Below the pieces are notes generated by a model. It did not search any database. It was not told the origin of the DNA and saw only the letters and a list, made by a program, of their open reading frames with translations. The position numbers and the translations under genes were made by a program. Below are positions 55,012 to 63,563 of a stretch of 64,000 bases of DNA, piece by piece (within the stretch, counting starts at the first letter, position 1; every line of letters begins with the position of its first letter). This DNA comes from Pedobacter hartonius (GTDB lineage: Bacteria > Bacteroidota > Bacteroidia > Sphingobacteriales > Sphingobacteriaceae). Location of the stretch: NCBI RefSeq assembly GCF_900107535.1, contig NZ_FNRA01000014.1, forward strand, positions 1 through 64,000, in the 5' to 3' direction.

Positions 55012-57459
55012 ATGAAACGATTATTCCTGTCCCTAAGCCTGGCTGTGTTAGTACTTAACGCATCTGCTCAGGAACGCAAAGCCCCAGCCTACCCTTTGAT
55101 TACGCACGATCCCTATTTTAGCGTCTGGTCATTTAGCGACGATTTAAATGCCTCTCCTACCAGGCATTGGACGGGTGCTAACCAGTCTTTGTCGGGCCTG
55201 CTTAAAGTAGATGGCAAGATATACCGTTTTCTGGGCAACCTGGAAGAAAATTTCGGTACCGTGCTGCCTGCCTCAGATGAAAAAGCATATACTGTAAAAT
55301 ATACTACTAATGCACCTGCAGCAGGCTGGGAAAAAGCTGGTTTTGCTGATGCCGCATGGAAGAGCGGGACAGCACCATTTGGCGACGGACAGGCTGCCAC
55401 ACAATGGAAAACCAGCGACTTATGGACCAGGAGAACCTTTAACCTAACCACAACGGACTTTAATAACCTGAAACTGAAGATCATGCATGACGATGATACT
55501 GAAGTTTATCTGAATGGTGAAAAGATCTACTCCTGTACCTGTTTTAACGGTAAATTCATCAATGTGCCAGTAGACAATAAGATCCTGCGCAAGGGGCAGA
55601 ACATACTGGCCATACACGTAAAAAATAACGTGGGCGGCCAATGGCTGGATGCAGGTTTGATTTACGAAAAGCCGGTTACGGCAACACAAAATGTACTGAG
55701 CGCAAAACAGTCAGACGTAAAACTGAATGCCACACAAACGAACTACAGTTTTGATTGCGGCAATGTGAACCTGGATGTCTCCTTTACCTCTCCCCTGTTA
55801 ATGAACAATCTTGATCTGCTGGCCCGCCCGGTTTCTTATGTTTCCTTTAAACTGAAAGCTAAGGACGGTAAACCACATGTAGCAGAGGTATATTTTGGCG
55901 CTTCTACAGCCCTGGCCGTTAATACCCCCTTTCAGGAAGTTAAAGCCAGTGCTGAGCAGCATGGAGGCCTGTCTATTTTAAAAGCAGGGACCACGGAACA
56001 GCCTTTACTGAAAAAGAAGGGCGATGACGTCCGTATCGACTGGGGTTATATCTATATTGCAGCTCCTCAAAAAACAGGAGCACATCAGTATGTCAGTTCA
56101 GCAGCTACTGCTTTAAGTTCATTTGTATCCGGTAAGCCTGAAAAATCTCCGGTTACAACAGGTAAAAAATTGATCTTATCAACGGTTATGCCTTTTAACC
56201 TGAGCGCTGGTGCCAGCGTAGAACAACACCTGATGATCGGTTATGACGACGTATATTCGGTTCAGTATTTTGGTAAAGACCTTCGTCCATGGTGGAACAA
56301 TAAAAACGATCAGACCATCGAAAAACAATTGGTGCTGGCAGAAACTGAATATACAGATGTACTGGCCAAATGTGCGGCTTTTAACCAGGCTTACTATGCA
56401 GCAAATTTAAAGGCAGGCGGAGAAAAATATGCTAAACTGTCCGACTTATCTTACCGCCAGGCGATATCGGCCCATAAACTGGTAAAAAGTCCTGAAGGCG
56501 AACTGCTCTTCCTGTCAAAAGAGAACTTTAGCAATGGATCTATCAACACAGTTGACGTTACTTATCCTTCCGCACCACTGTTCCTGGTTTACAATCCTGA
56601 CCTCTTAAAAGGAATGCTGAACGGTATCTTCTATTACAGTGAAAGTGGCAGATGGAAAAAACCATTTGCAGCACATGATTTAGGTACTTATCCTTTAGCT
56701 AACGGACAGACCTATGGAGAAGATATGCCGGTAGAGGAATCCGGAAATATGATTATCCTTACTGCTGCAATCGCTAAAGCGGAAGGCAATGCTGATTATG
56801 CAAAAAAACACTGGGCTACGTTAACCACCTGGGCAGAATACCTGAGTAAAGAAGGTTTTGACCCGGCAAACCAGTTGTGTACGGATGACTTTGCTGGCCA
56901 TCTGGCACGTAATGCCAATTTATCCGTAAAAGCTATTGTTGCGCTAGGCGCTTATGCTATGCTGGCGGAGGATACAGGAAAGCCTGATGTAGCTGCCAAA
57001 TATAAAAGTATGGCGAGGGAAATGGCGCAAAAATGGATGGTCATGGCTGATGATGGAGACCACTATACACTTACCTTCGATAGTAAAGGCACCTGGAGCC
57101 AAAAATATAACCTGGTGTGGGACAAAGTACTTAAACTCGGAATTTTCCCTGAAGCGGTTTATAAGAAAGAGATTAATTATTACCTGAAAAAACAGAATAC
57201 CTTCGGATTGCCACTGGACAGCCGTAAAACTTATACAAAATCTGACTGGATCATGTGGACCGCTACGCTGGCCGATAACCAAGCAGACTTTGAGCAGTTT
57301 ATTGCCCCTATTTACAAATTTGCTGTGGAAAGCCCAACACGCGTTCCATTGAGCGACTGGCATGAGACTACTGATGGTAAACAGGTGGGCTTCCAGGCAA
57401 GGAGCGTTGTGGGTGGTTATGCCATCAAATTACTTGATGACCATTTAAACCATAAATAA
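55012..57459 (+). CDS. exported glutaminase-family protein (DUF4965/DUF5127/DUF1793-type)
   Basis: 815 residues, signal peptide MKRLFLSLSLAVLVLNASAQ. N-terminal DUF4964-like opening (KAPAYPLITHDPYFSVWSFSDDLNASPTRHWTGANQSLSGLLKVDGKIYRFLG), then an inserted beta-sandwich at about 90-230 (WKTSDLWTRRTFNLTTTDFNNLKLKIMHDDDTEVYLNGEKIYSC), DUF5127-like, then the helical DUF4965/DUF1793 part (NPDLLKGMLNGIFYYSESGRWKKPFAAHDLGTYPLANGQTYGEDMPVEESGNMIILTAAIA). Relatives are annotated as glutaminases, but the fold is that of an alpha/alpha six-hairpin glycosidase, so a glycosidase role is possible. It stops 10 bp before the convergent kinase gene. Confidence 0.85.
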   Translation: MKRLFLSLSLAVLVLNASAQERKAPAYPLITHDPYFSVWSFSDDLNASPTRHWTGANQSLSGLLKVDGKIYRFLGNLEENFGTVLPASDEKAYTVKYTTNAPAAGWEKAGFADAAWKSGTAPFGDGQAATQWKTSDLWTRRTFNLTTTDFNNLKLKIMHDDDTEVYLNGEKIYSCTCFNGKFINVPVDNKILRKGQNILAIHVKNNVGGQWLDAGLIYEKPVTATQNVLSAKQSDVKLNATQTNYSFDCGNVNLDVSFTSPLLMNNLDLLARPVSYVSFKLKAKDGKPHVAEVYFGASTALAVNTPFQEVKASAEQHGGLSILKAGTTEQPLLKKKGDDVRIDWGYIYIAAPQKTGAHQYVSSAATALSSFVSGKPEKSPVTTGKKLILSTVMPFNLSAGASVEQHLMIGYDDVYSVQYFGKDLRPWWNNKNDQTIEKQLVLAETEYTDVLAKCAAFNQAYYAANLKAGGEKYAKLSDLSYRQAISAHKLVKSPEGELLFLSKENFSNGSINTVDVTYPSAPLFLVYNPDLLKGMLNGIFYYSESGRWKKPFAAHDLGTYPLANGQTYGEDMPVEESGNMIILTAAIAKAEGNADYAKKHWATLTTWAEYLSKEGFDPANQLCTDDFAGHLARNANLSVKAIVALGAYAMLAEDTGKPDVAAKYKSMAREMAQKWMVMADDGDHYTLTFDSKGTWSQKYNLVWDKVLKLGIFPEAVYKKEINYYLKKQNTFGLPLDSRKTYTKSDWIMWTATLADNQADFEQFIAPIYKFAVESPTRVPLSDWHETTDGKQVGFQARSVVGGYAIKLLDDHLNHK

Positions 57460-57469
57460 AAGTAATTCC

Positions 57470-59707
57470 TTATGTATTCGCTGGAAGATCCAGTTTCAAT
57501 TCCAGTCTGAACTGCGTGCCATGGTCTACTTTGCTATCTACCGATATTGTTCCACCTAGTGTTTCTATCTGTGTTTTTACCATAAATAGTCCCATGCCCT
57601 TACCTTCCACATGGCTATGGAATCGCTTATACAATCCAAATACCTGGCCTTTGTTCTTCACCAGGTCAATACCAATGCCATTGTCTGTAAAGATCAGGAT
57701 GAATTTGTCTCCTGATCTTTCACTTTTAATTTCAATGATCGGATCAAGAGCAGGCTGACGGTATTTTATGCTGTTTGAAATCAGGTTATAAAATATATTG
57801 TGCATGAAACTTTTTAAAATCCAAAGTTCGTCCCCGGCACTAAAGTCGATGATAAACTTAACTTTCTGTTCTCTGATCAGGTTTGGCATGTAGGTTAAAA
57901 CCTCTTCCAGCAATCTGGACAGAATGACGCTCTCCTTATTTTCTATAAATTCGTGTTTAACCTGGAGAATACTATGCAAATCTATGATGACGGTATCCAA
58001 CTTTTTTGTAGAGGCTATCAGGTAATCCATTGTCAGGTTGTTTTCTCCTTTAACAGCCAGGTTTCGTCTTAATTCCTCGGCCAGACCAATGATATTCGCG
58101 ACGGGAGCCCTGAGATTATGCGATATGATATATGAAAATTGTTCCAGATCATTGTTACGCTTTAATATATCAGACACCATTTTTGCCCGTTCCATCTCAC
58201 CAAACTTGCGCTCTGTGATATCTTTAAAAAAAATTGACAAACCTTTAACTGATGGATATATGGTAACATCAAGCCAGCACTTCAGGCTTTCCACAAACCA
58301 CTCAAAATTTTGTACTTTGCTTTCCTTAGCTGCCTCAAGCATATTCAGGTAGCTTAAGGTATCTACGGCCTCATGATATAGATCCCAAATATTCCTGCCA
58401 ATCACTTCTTCTCTTCTCTTCTGAAGAATGTTCTCCGCTTCTTTGTTCCAGTAAGTAATCATCCAATTTACATCAAGCGTGAAAAAACCATCACCAATAC
58501 TTTCGAGGATCATATTTTTCTCTTCAGCTACTTTCAGCAGTTCGAGCTCAGCCCGTTTTCGAATGTCTATATCCTGGAAACTCCCTCTTACTTTAACACA
58601 TTTACCATTGATGATATCGGGCTCACTGATGATCCGTACCCAGCATTCATTGCCTTTGGCTGTAATGATCTGAAGTTCCAGATCCAGCGTCTTTCCAGTC
58701 GTAATCGTTATATTCAGTTGATTGTTTATCGTTTCTCTATTGAGTCCCTCCTTGTAAAAACTGGTGGCTGATTCAACAGTTGGCCGGTAGCTGTCCTCCA
58801 CCTCATGAATTTGCCTGGTGATATTAGACCAAAAAAGTTTATCGTTTTCCAGATCGAGCTCATAACTCCCAATGCGGGCAAGACTATTTGCTTTATCCAA
58901 TAAAACTTCCAGTGCTTTTTTTTCCTCTTCGGCTTTTATCTTTTTAGTATTGTCTCTGTAATTGATCACCAGGGCATTTACATTTTTATCATGTAAGAGG
59001 TTGATAATGGTTCCGTCGGTATAAATATAACCGAGGTTTTTTTGAAGGAACCTGAATTTATTGGGGATGGCAATTCCTGGTAACTGCAGCACCTGTTCAA
59101 AAAACAGGTGATAATCTTCCAAATCATCCGGGTGTATAAAATCTAATAACTTTTTACCCATTAAATCCGTAAAATCGAATCCTGTAAGCCTCTCAACGGC
59201 CGGACTTTGATAGGTAAATTCCACCTGTTCATTGATAACAATAATAGCATCGTCACTATTCTCTATCAAAGCGCGAAATAGCGTTTCATTTTTGACCAGG
59301 TCATCCTGGATACTTTGATGATCCTTCAGGAGCTGAAATTTTTCTAAAGCATTAGCTAACGCAGTGGGTAATCTCTCCAGTCTGTCTTTTAAAATATAAT
59401 CGTCCGCTCCCCTTTTAATCACATCAACAGCAAACTCTTCAGAAATTGTGGCAGTGATCAGGATAAATGGTATGTTTAACCCCATTGTCTTAAAGATAGA
59501 TAGGGCTTCGTGAGAATTAAACGAAGGTAGAGAATGGTCAGAGAGAATGATGTCCGGAACAAATTCAGTTAAAGCTTTGATAAAGTTTTCTCTGTTGTCT
59601 ACTACCAGTCTCTCAAAGTCGAACTTTGCTTTTTTCAAAGTCCTGTTCACCAGTTCGGCATCACTGCGCAGATCTTCAAGATGTAAGATTCTCAATTTAG
59701 TATTCAT
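57470..59707 (-). CDS. receiver-PAS-PAS-PAS histidine kinase
   Basis: 745 residues, no signal peptide or membrane helix, so cytoplasmic. Receiver 1-125 with phosphoacceptor D57 in ILSDHSLPSF. Three PAS domains follow: about 138-255 (FRALIENSDDAIIVINEQVEFTYQSPAVERLTGF), 270-390 and 395-510 (ILESIGDGFFTLDVNWMITYWNKEAENIL). HisKA with FSYIISHNLRAPVANIIGL near 525 and a HATPase with NIFYNLISNSIKYRQ and VEGKGMGLFMVK. An N-terminal receiver fits control by the response-regulator/kinase genes encoded just upstream, which form one operon with it. Confidence 0.9.
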   Translation of the reverse strand: MNTKLRILHLEDLRSDAELVNRTLKKAKFDFERLVVDNRENFIKALTEFVPDIILSDHSLPSFNSHEALSIFKTMGLNIPFILITATISEEFAVDVIKRGADDYILKDRLERLPTALANALEKFQLLKDHQSIQDDLVKNETLFRALIENSDDAIIVINEQVEFTYQSPAVERLTGFDFTDLMGKKLLDFIHPDDLEDYHLFFEQVLQLPGIAIPNKFRFLQKNLGYIYTDGTIINLLHDKNVNALVINYRDNTKKIKAEEEKKALEVLLDKANSLARIGSYELDLENDKLFWSNITRQIHEVEDSYRPTVESATSFYKEGLNRETINNQLNITITTGKTLDLELQIITAKGNECWVRIISEPDIINGKCVKVRGSFQDIDIRKRAELELLKVAEEKNMILESIGDGFFTLDVNWMITYWNKEAENILQKRREEVIGRNIWDLYHEAVDTLSYLNMLEAAKESKVQNFEWFVESLKCWLDVTIYPSVKGLSIFFKDITERKFGEMERAKMVSDILKRNNDLEQFSYIISHNLRAPVANIIGLAEELRRNLAVKGENNLTMDYLIASTKKLDTVIIDLHSILQVKHEFIENKESVILSRLLEEVLTYMPNLIREQKVKFIIDFSAGDELWILKSFMHNIFYNLISNSIKYRQPALDPIIEIKSERSGDKFILIFTDNGIGIDLVKNKGQVFGLYKRFHSHVEGKGMGLFMVKTQIETLGGTISVDSKVDHGTQFRLELKLDLPANT

Positions 59708-59716
59708 CCCCTCAAA

Positions 59717-60175
59717 TTAGAATTCCGGTGAATTGTTAATTGCAAGCCAGTAAAATCCCAGATCTGCAATAGTTTTGGAGAAGTTCTCAAATCCCACCGG
59801 TTTTACTACGTAACTATTTGCCCCCAGCTGATGACTTTCCAGGATATCTTTTTCCTGCTTGGAGGAGGTCATCATCACCACGGGGATCAGTTTAGTTCTT
59901 TCATCACTCTTAATTATACGGAGAACTTCCAGTCCGCTTACTTTTGGCATTTTTATATCCAGGAATATTACTTTTGGTTTATTATCCATATCTCTTCCTT
60001 CAAATTCTCCTTTTCCGAAGATGAAATCCAGCGCCTGTGCACCGTCGATTAAATGAACCAGGTTATTAGCCAGGTTATGTTTTTTTAATGCCCTGATGGT
60101 GAGCATCGCGTCTGATTTATTGTCTTCTATCAGAAGAATCTGAATTTCTGTATGGGACATTTCTACTTCTTGCAT
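59717..60175 (-). CDS. single-domain response regulator (Rcp1-like)
   Basis: 152 residues, one receiver domain only: LLIEDNKSDAMLTIRALKK, phosphoacceptor D73 in VIFLDIKMPKVSG, VVMMTSSKQEKDI and YVVKPVGFENF. This is the Rcp1 type that pairs with phytochrome-like kinases. Between two kinase genes with 2-bp and 9-bp gaps, so it is likely the shuttle between them. An alternative start is Met6. Confidence 0.9.
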   Translation of the reverse strand: MQEVEMSHTEIQILLIEDNKSDAMLTIRALKKHNLANNLVHLIDGAQALDFIFGKGEFEGRDMDNKPKVIFLDIKMPKVSGLEVLRIIKSDERTKLIPVVMMTSSKQEKDILESHQLGANSYVVKPVGFENFSKTIADLGFYWLAINNSPEF

Positions 60176-60177
60176 GT

Positions 60178-61686
60178 TTAAATTTTAATCAATGTTGGTA
60201 AAGAAATATAAAAGCATGCCCCCTGATCCACTATACCCTCTGCCCATGCAGATCCGCTGTGCTTGTTAATGATACGCTTAATGATGGCCAGGCCAACACC
60301 AGTTCCTTCAAATTCGTTTGAGCTGTGGAGACGTTGAAAAACGCCGTATAGTTTATCGTAATATTTCATATCAAAACCTGCTCCATTATCTTTTACATAG
60401 TACACGGACTGTTTATCTTTCTTGTAGGAGCCAATTTCGATAACCGCTTCTTCTGTTTTACCGGTATATTTAAAGGCATTTGAAATCAGGTTGATGAACA
60501 CTTGTTTGAGCATGTTTTTATCTCCGGTAATATTTTCCAGGGGATGGATAGTGATGCTCACCTGCCTGTCGGAGTTCTCTTTTTGCAGTCCTGTAACAAT
60601 GGATTCTACCATTTCTGTAATATTGATATTCACCATAGAAAGGTTCTGCTTTCCAAAACGTGCAAATTCCAGCAGGTTGTCAATCAGTTGCCCCATTCTA
60701 TTAGAGTTGCCCACAATTTCATTGAGAACATCTAGTGCATCAGGATCCAGCTGGTCCTGGTAATCTTCTACCAGAATTTGGGTAAAACCATTAATAGCGC
60801 GAAGCGGGGCTCTTAAATCGTGTGATACAGAGTAGGAGAAAGATTCCATCTCGTTATTGACAGCTTCCAGCTGCGCCGTACGTTCTTTGATTTTCTGTTC
60901 TAAACCGATGTTTAATTCTGCAATTTGATATTCTGCCTTTTTTAAATGCTCATTGGCAATAATGAGTTCGGCAGCTCTGTTTTCTTTTTCTTCATTCTGA
61001 AAAGCCAGTTCTTTATTGGCAATGATCAGTTCAGCCGCCCTGTTTTCCTTTTCTTCATTCTGGAAGGCCAGTTCTTTGTTAGCAATAATGAGTTCGGCAG
61101 CTCTGTTTTCTTTTTCTTCATTCTGAAAGGCCAGTTCCTTATTAGCGATGATCAGTTCAGCAGCCCTGTTTTCCTTTTCTTCATTTTGGAAGGCGAGTTC
61201 TTTGTTGGCGATGACCAGCTCGGCTGCCCTGTTCTCTTTTTCCTCGTTTTGAAAAATAAGCTCCTTATTGGCAATGATCAGTTCAGCAGCACGGTCTTCT
61301 TTCTCCTCAGTTTGGAAAGCCAGTTCTTTATTGGCAATGACCAGTTCAGCAGCCCTGTCTTCTTTCTCTTCAGTTTGGAAAGCCAGTTCTTTATTGGCAA
61401 TAACCAGCTCAGCAGCACGGTTTCCCTTTTCTTCATTTTGGAAGGCCAGCTCCTTGTTGGCAATAACCAGTTCGTCCGCACGTTTCTTTTTCTCTTCCTT
61501 CTGGAAGGCCAGTTCTTTATTGGCTATGATCAGCTCAGCAGCACGGTCTTTTTTCTCTCCATTTTGAAAAGCTAACTCCTTATTGGCAATAACGAGTTCA
61601 GCAGCACGGTTTTCTTTTTCCTCATGCTGAAAAGCAAGTTCCTCGGTGGGAACACTGGACATATCCTTCTTTTTTGTTTTATACAT
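60178..61686 (-). CDS. histidine kinase with eleven 21-residue coiled-coil repeats
   Basis: 502 residues, cytoplasmic. Residues 19-249 are eleven copies of a 21-residue unit of the form FQ-x-EEK-x-x-RAAEL-V/I-IANKELA (three heptads), predicted to be one long coiled coil. The coil continues to about 280 (EHLKKAEYQIAELNIGLEQKIKERTAQLEAVNNEMESF). HisKA: SYSVSHDLRAPLRAINGF with H289. HATPase: FINLISNAFKYTG, VKDNGAGFDMKYYDKLYGVFQRLHSS, GTGVGLAIIKRII. No sensor domain is visible, so the repeat may be the sensor or a spacer of adjustable length. First gene of the signalling operon. Confidence 0.9.
   Translation of the reverse strand: MYKTKKKDMSSVPTEELAFQHEEKENRAAELVIANKELAFQNGEKKDRAAELIIANKELAFQKEEKKKRADELVIANKELAFQNEEKGNRAAELVIANKELAFQTEEKEDRAAELVIANKELAFQTEEKEDRAAELIIANKELIFQNEEKENRAAELVIANKELAFQNEEKENRAAELIIANKELAFQNEEKENRAAELIIANKELAFQNEEKENRAAELIIANKELAFQNEEKENRAAELIIANEHLKKAEYQIAELNIGLEQKIKERTAQLEAVNNEMESFSYSVSHDLRAPLRAINGFTQILVEDYQDQLDPDALDVLNEIVGNSNRMGQLIDNLLEFARFGKQNLSMVNINITEMVESIVTGLQKENSDRQVSITIHPLENITGDKNMLKQVFINLISNAFKYTGKTEEAVIEIGSYKKDKQSVYYVKDNGAGFDMKYYDKLYGVFQRLHSSNEFEGTGVGLAIIKRIINKHSGSAWAEGIVDQGACFYISLPTLIKI
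60940..61632 (-). repeat. 63-bp tandem repeat array, eleven units
   Basis: In-frame 63-bp units within the histidine kinase gene. Units 7-11 are nearly identical at the protein level (NEEKENRAAEL-V/I-IAN), whereas units 1-6 vary (NGEKKD, KEEKKK, TEEKED). The similar end suggests recent expansion by slippage or recombination. The opposite strand also stays open through the array, giving false ORFs. Confidence 0.9.
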
Positions 61687-61917
61687 CTGGATAATTTGAA
61701 AACTTTTATATTATTTATTGATATAATGAGGAGGTCTGTATGCGGTATTATAACGCCTAAAACAATTTAGATTAAGCGTTGCACTAATATATCACTTAAT
61801 TAACTGCTTAACCTTACAAATAATTATTATATTTTTAGCGACGGGTTTTTACTTTCGGGCACGGTGTGTTAACGGAATTACAATATCTTTCTGTAATGAA
61901 TTTTTATTCTTTCTCAT
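61687..61917. other. AT-rich upstream region of the signalling operon
   Basis: About 230 bp with no gene. It must contain the promoter of the kinase operon on the minus strand. No confident promoter element was placed. Confidence 0.35.
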
Positions 61918-62291
61918 GATTATGCTGTGACCCGGTCAGCATCTTTCAATGAGGCCCGTCCGTTTTTAAACGGCCTGGCAGAAGTAATTCATCATGGTAA
62001 AAGGTCTTCCGCTGACGGCTCATCCTATGATCCTAAGTCACCTGTGAACATTGGGGCTGGGAAGGGATCACAGCACTGATCGATACCAACAGTCGCATCG
62101 TTGCGGATAGCCTGGATCCTAAGCAAACCGACCGATTTAACTGGTATGCTTTAAGATTGACCCCAGGCCCATCAAAAAGTCCCGATAACGCGTCATTTAA
62201 AGCGTCCAATGGCACCAATGGTTACTATAGTTTTTGCAAATATGACAAGAAATTCAGACAATTTTTTATGTACAATTCCTTTCTGACATAG
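61918..62291 (+). pseudogene. remnant of a WG-repeat protein
   Basis: One frame reads DYAVTRSASFNEARPFLNGLAEVIHHGKR, the usual WG (KWG) repeat pattern (SFdEArPFxnGLAxV), to a stop at about 62075. In another frame, starting near 62050, it reads HWGWEGITALIDTNSRIVADSLDPKQTDRFNWYALRL, a second repeat's core, and goes on to a stop at 62289-62291. One frameshift near 62045 joins the two. No start codon context is present; only the 3' part remains. Confidence 0.55.
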
Positions 62292-62444
62292 ATGATATTT
62301 TAAGCTACCTGTTGATTGGTATTATTATCAGAAAAGATTATTTATAATCGTGTTCTCTGTTCTTAAATCTTATTTTATTTAAAAATACCTATAATAAAAT
62401 TTGAAGTATAAAGAAATGTTTTTATTTTGTATAAAAAACCATTT

Positions 62445-62777
62445 ATGAAAAATTGCCTCTTATTATTTATTTTACCTTTATTTTTTTTAGGCTGCTCAAA
62501 GGACGAAGCAGTAAATGGACAGAAGGTTAGCTCAATTAAATTCAAAATCGATGGGATGTCAGTCATTGTTGGAGATGAGTTTACTCTTATAATTGATCAC
62601 AATCCCGCAAAATCAGCTGTACCTGCCTATAGATGGCGGTCAAGTGACAGTGCGGTTTTAAACGTTAGCCCCACTGGCGATATTATTGCATTAACTGTTG
62701 GGACGGCAGTTATTTCTGCAGTAACTTCTGACGGCCTAAAAACAGAATCAAAAATTATTGTATATCCTGTCAAATAA
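62445..62777 (+). CDS. small lipoprotein with an Ig-like (Big_2) domain
   Basis: 110 residues from MKNCLLLFILPLFFLGC (lipobox LGC at Cys17); a start 18 nt upstream is less likely. The domain body reads VSSIKFKIDGMSVIVGDEFTLIIDHNPAKSAVPAYRWRSSDSAVLNVSPTGDIIALTVGTAVISAVTSDGLKTESKIIVYPV, typical of bacterial Ig-like (Big_2) domains. Single domain, exposed at the outer membrane surface or periplasm. Function unknown. Confidence 0.75.
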   Translation: MKNCLLLFILPLFFLGCSKDEAVNGQKVSSIKFKIDGMSVIVGDEFTLIIDHNPAKSAVPAYRWRSSDSAVLNVSPTGDIIALTVGTAVISAVTSDGLKTESKIIVYPVK

Positions 62778-62891
62778 ACACTCTCTATACGATTTCCGAA
62801 TCCACCCTTTTCCTGATCAATTACCAACAAGAAATCCTTATCTGTAGGTATTGATCGAGGAAGTTTTATTAAATAATTTTGAAAGAAAATC

Positions 62892-63473
62892 ATGAATTTT
62901 CGCTCAAAATTTATTTATCTCAGCCTCCTTCCGTTATTCTTTCTACTATCTCTTACCTGTAAAAAAGACAAAAAAAATCGACTCTGATGTAGTAACTGCA
63001 CCGGCAAATAATTTTACCATCAATTCATCTGATCTCACTCCCGTTCAAACGCTGGTATTAACTTTTGATGCTGCTGTAACTTTAAATGATTCTGTTCATG
63101 TGAATCTGAATGGAACAACGATGCCGATGTTTAAAACAAATCAGGATCAGTATGCCGGGATCATTCCGGTAATTCCTGAAGGTACTTACCAGCTCAAAAT
63201 AAAGTCTGTCAATTTTAAAGAGCCTTTGGCATTTAAAGTAGTACCAAATACTATTATTACGGAACCTAAAGTGATAATCGACAGCTACAGAACTGAAAAC
63301 GGATCCGCACTTACGCTCAGCAATACGGCTTCTGGCACAATAGAAATTTGGGAAATCAAAAAGTTAACTGCAACCGAGATGATACTTTTCTGAAGGGTGA
63401 AGAGCGCAGCACTAATGGTGTATTATATTACGAGATTTATGAAACAACATTTAGCAGATTGGCAGAACTATAA
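62892..63473 (+). pseudogene. small lipoprotein gene with two frameshifts
   Basis: Starts MNFRSKFIYLSLLPLFFLLSLTCKKDKK, a lipoprotein signal with Cys23. A run of eight A (GACAAAAAAAATCGAC, near 62970-62980) shifts the frame; one A fewer gives IDSDVVTAPANNFTINSSDLTPVQTLVLTFDAAV... through MPMFKTNQDQYAGIIPVIPEGTYQLKI. A second shift near 63385 (ATACTTTTCTGAAGGG) is needed to reach TFLKGEERSTNGVLYYEIYETTFSRLAEL and the final stop. IPT/TIG or Ig-like beta-sandwich content. Either a decayed gene or homopolymer errors. Confidence 0.6.
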
Positions 63474-63510
63474 AAATTAGCCATTGTAATACCGGTTAAT
63501 CCTTCTGCTT

Positions 63511-63544
63511 AAAAGGCTGCATATCTTTCGATCATGCAGCCCTT
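63511..63544 (-). terminator. intrinsic terminator of the TonB-dependent receptor
   Basis: GGCTGCAT (63515-63522) pairs with ATGCAGCC (63534-63541). On the minus strand the stem is followed by TTTT. It is 20 bp beyond the receptor stop. Confidence 0.65.
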
Positions 63545-63563
63545 CAAACAGATAGCTTTCCTT

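Noticed and set aside
60946..61575. 209-residue plus-strand open frame inside the kinase repeat array
   Set aside because: It is the reverse complement of the 63-bp coding repeats (low-complexity F/L/S-rich product) and stays open only because the repeats do. Not a gene.
60940..61632. Possible CRISPR array because of regular repeats
   Set aside because: The units are 63-bp in-frame coding repeats without spacers, and no cas genes are near.
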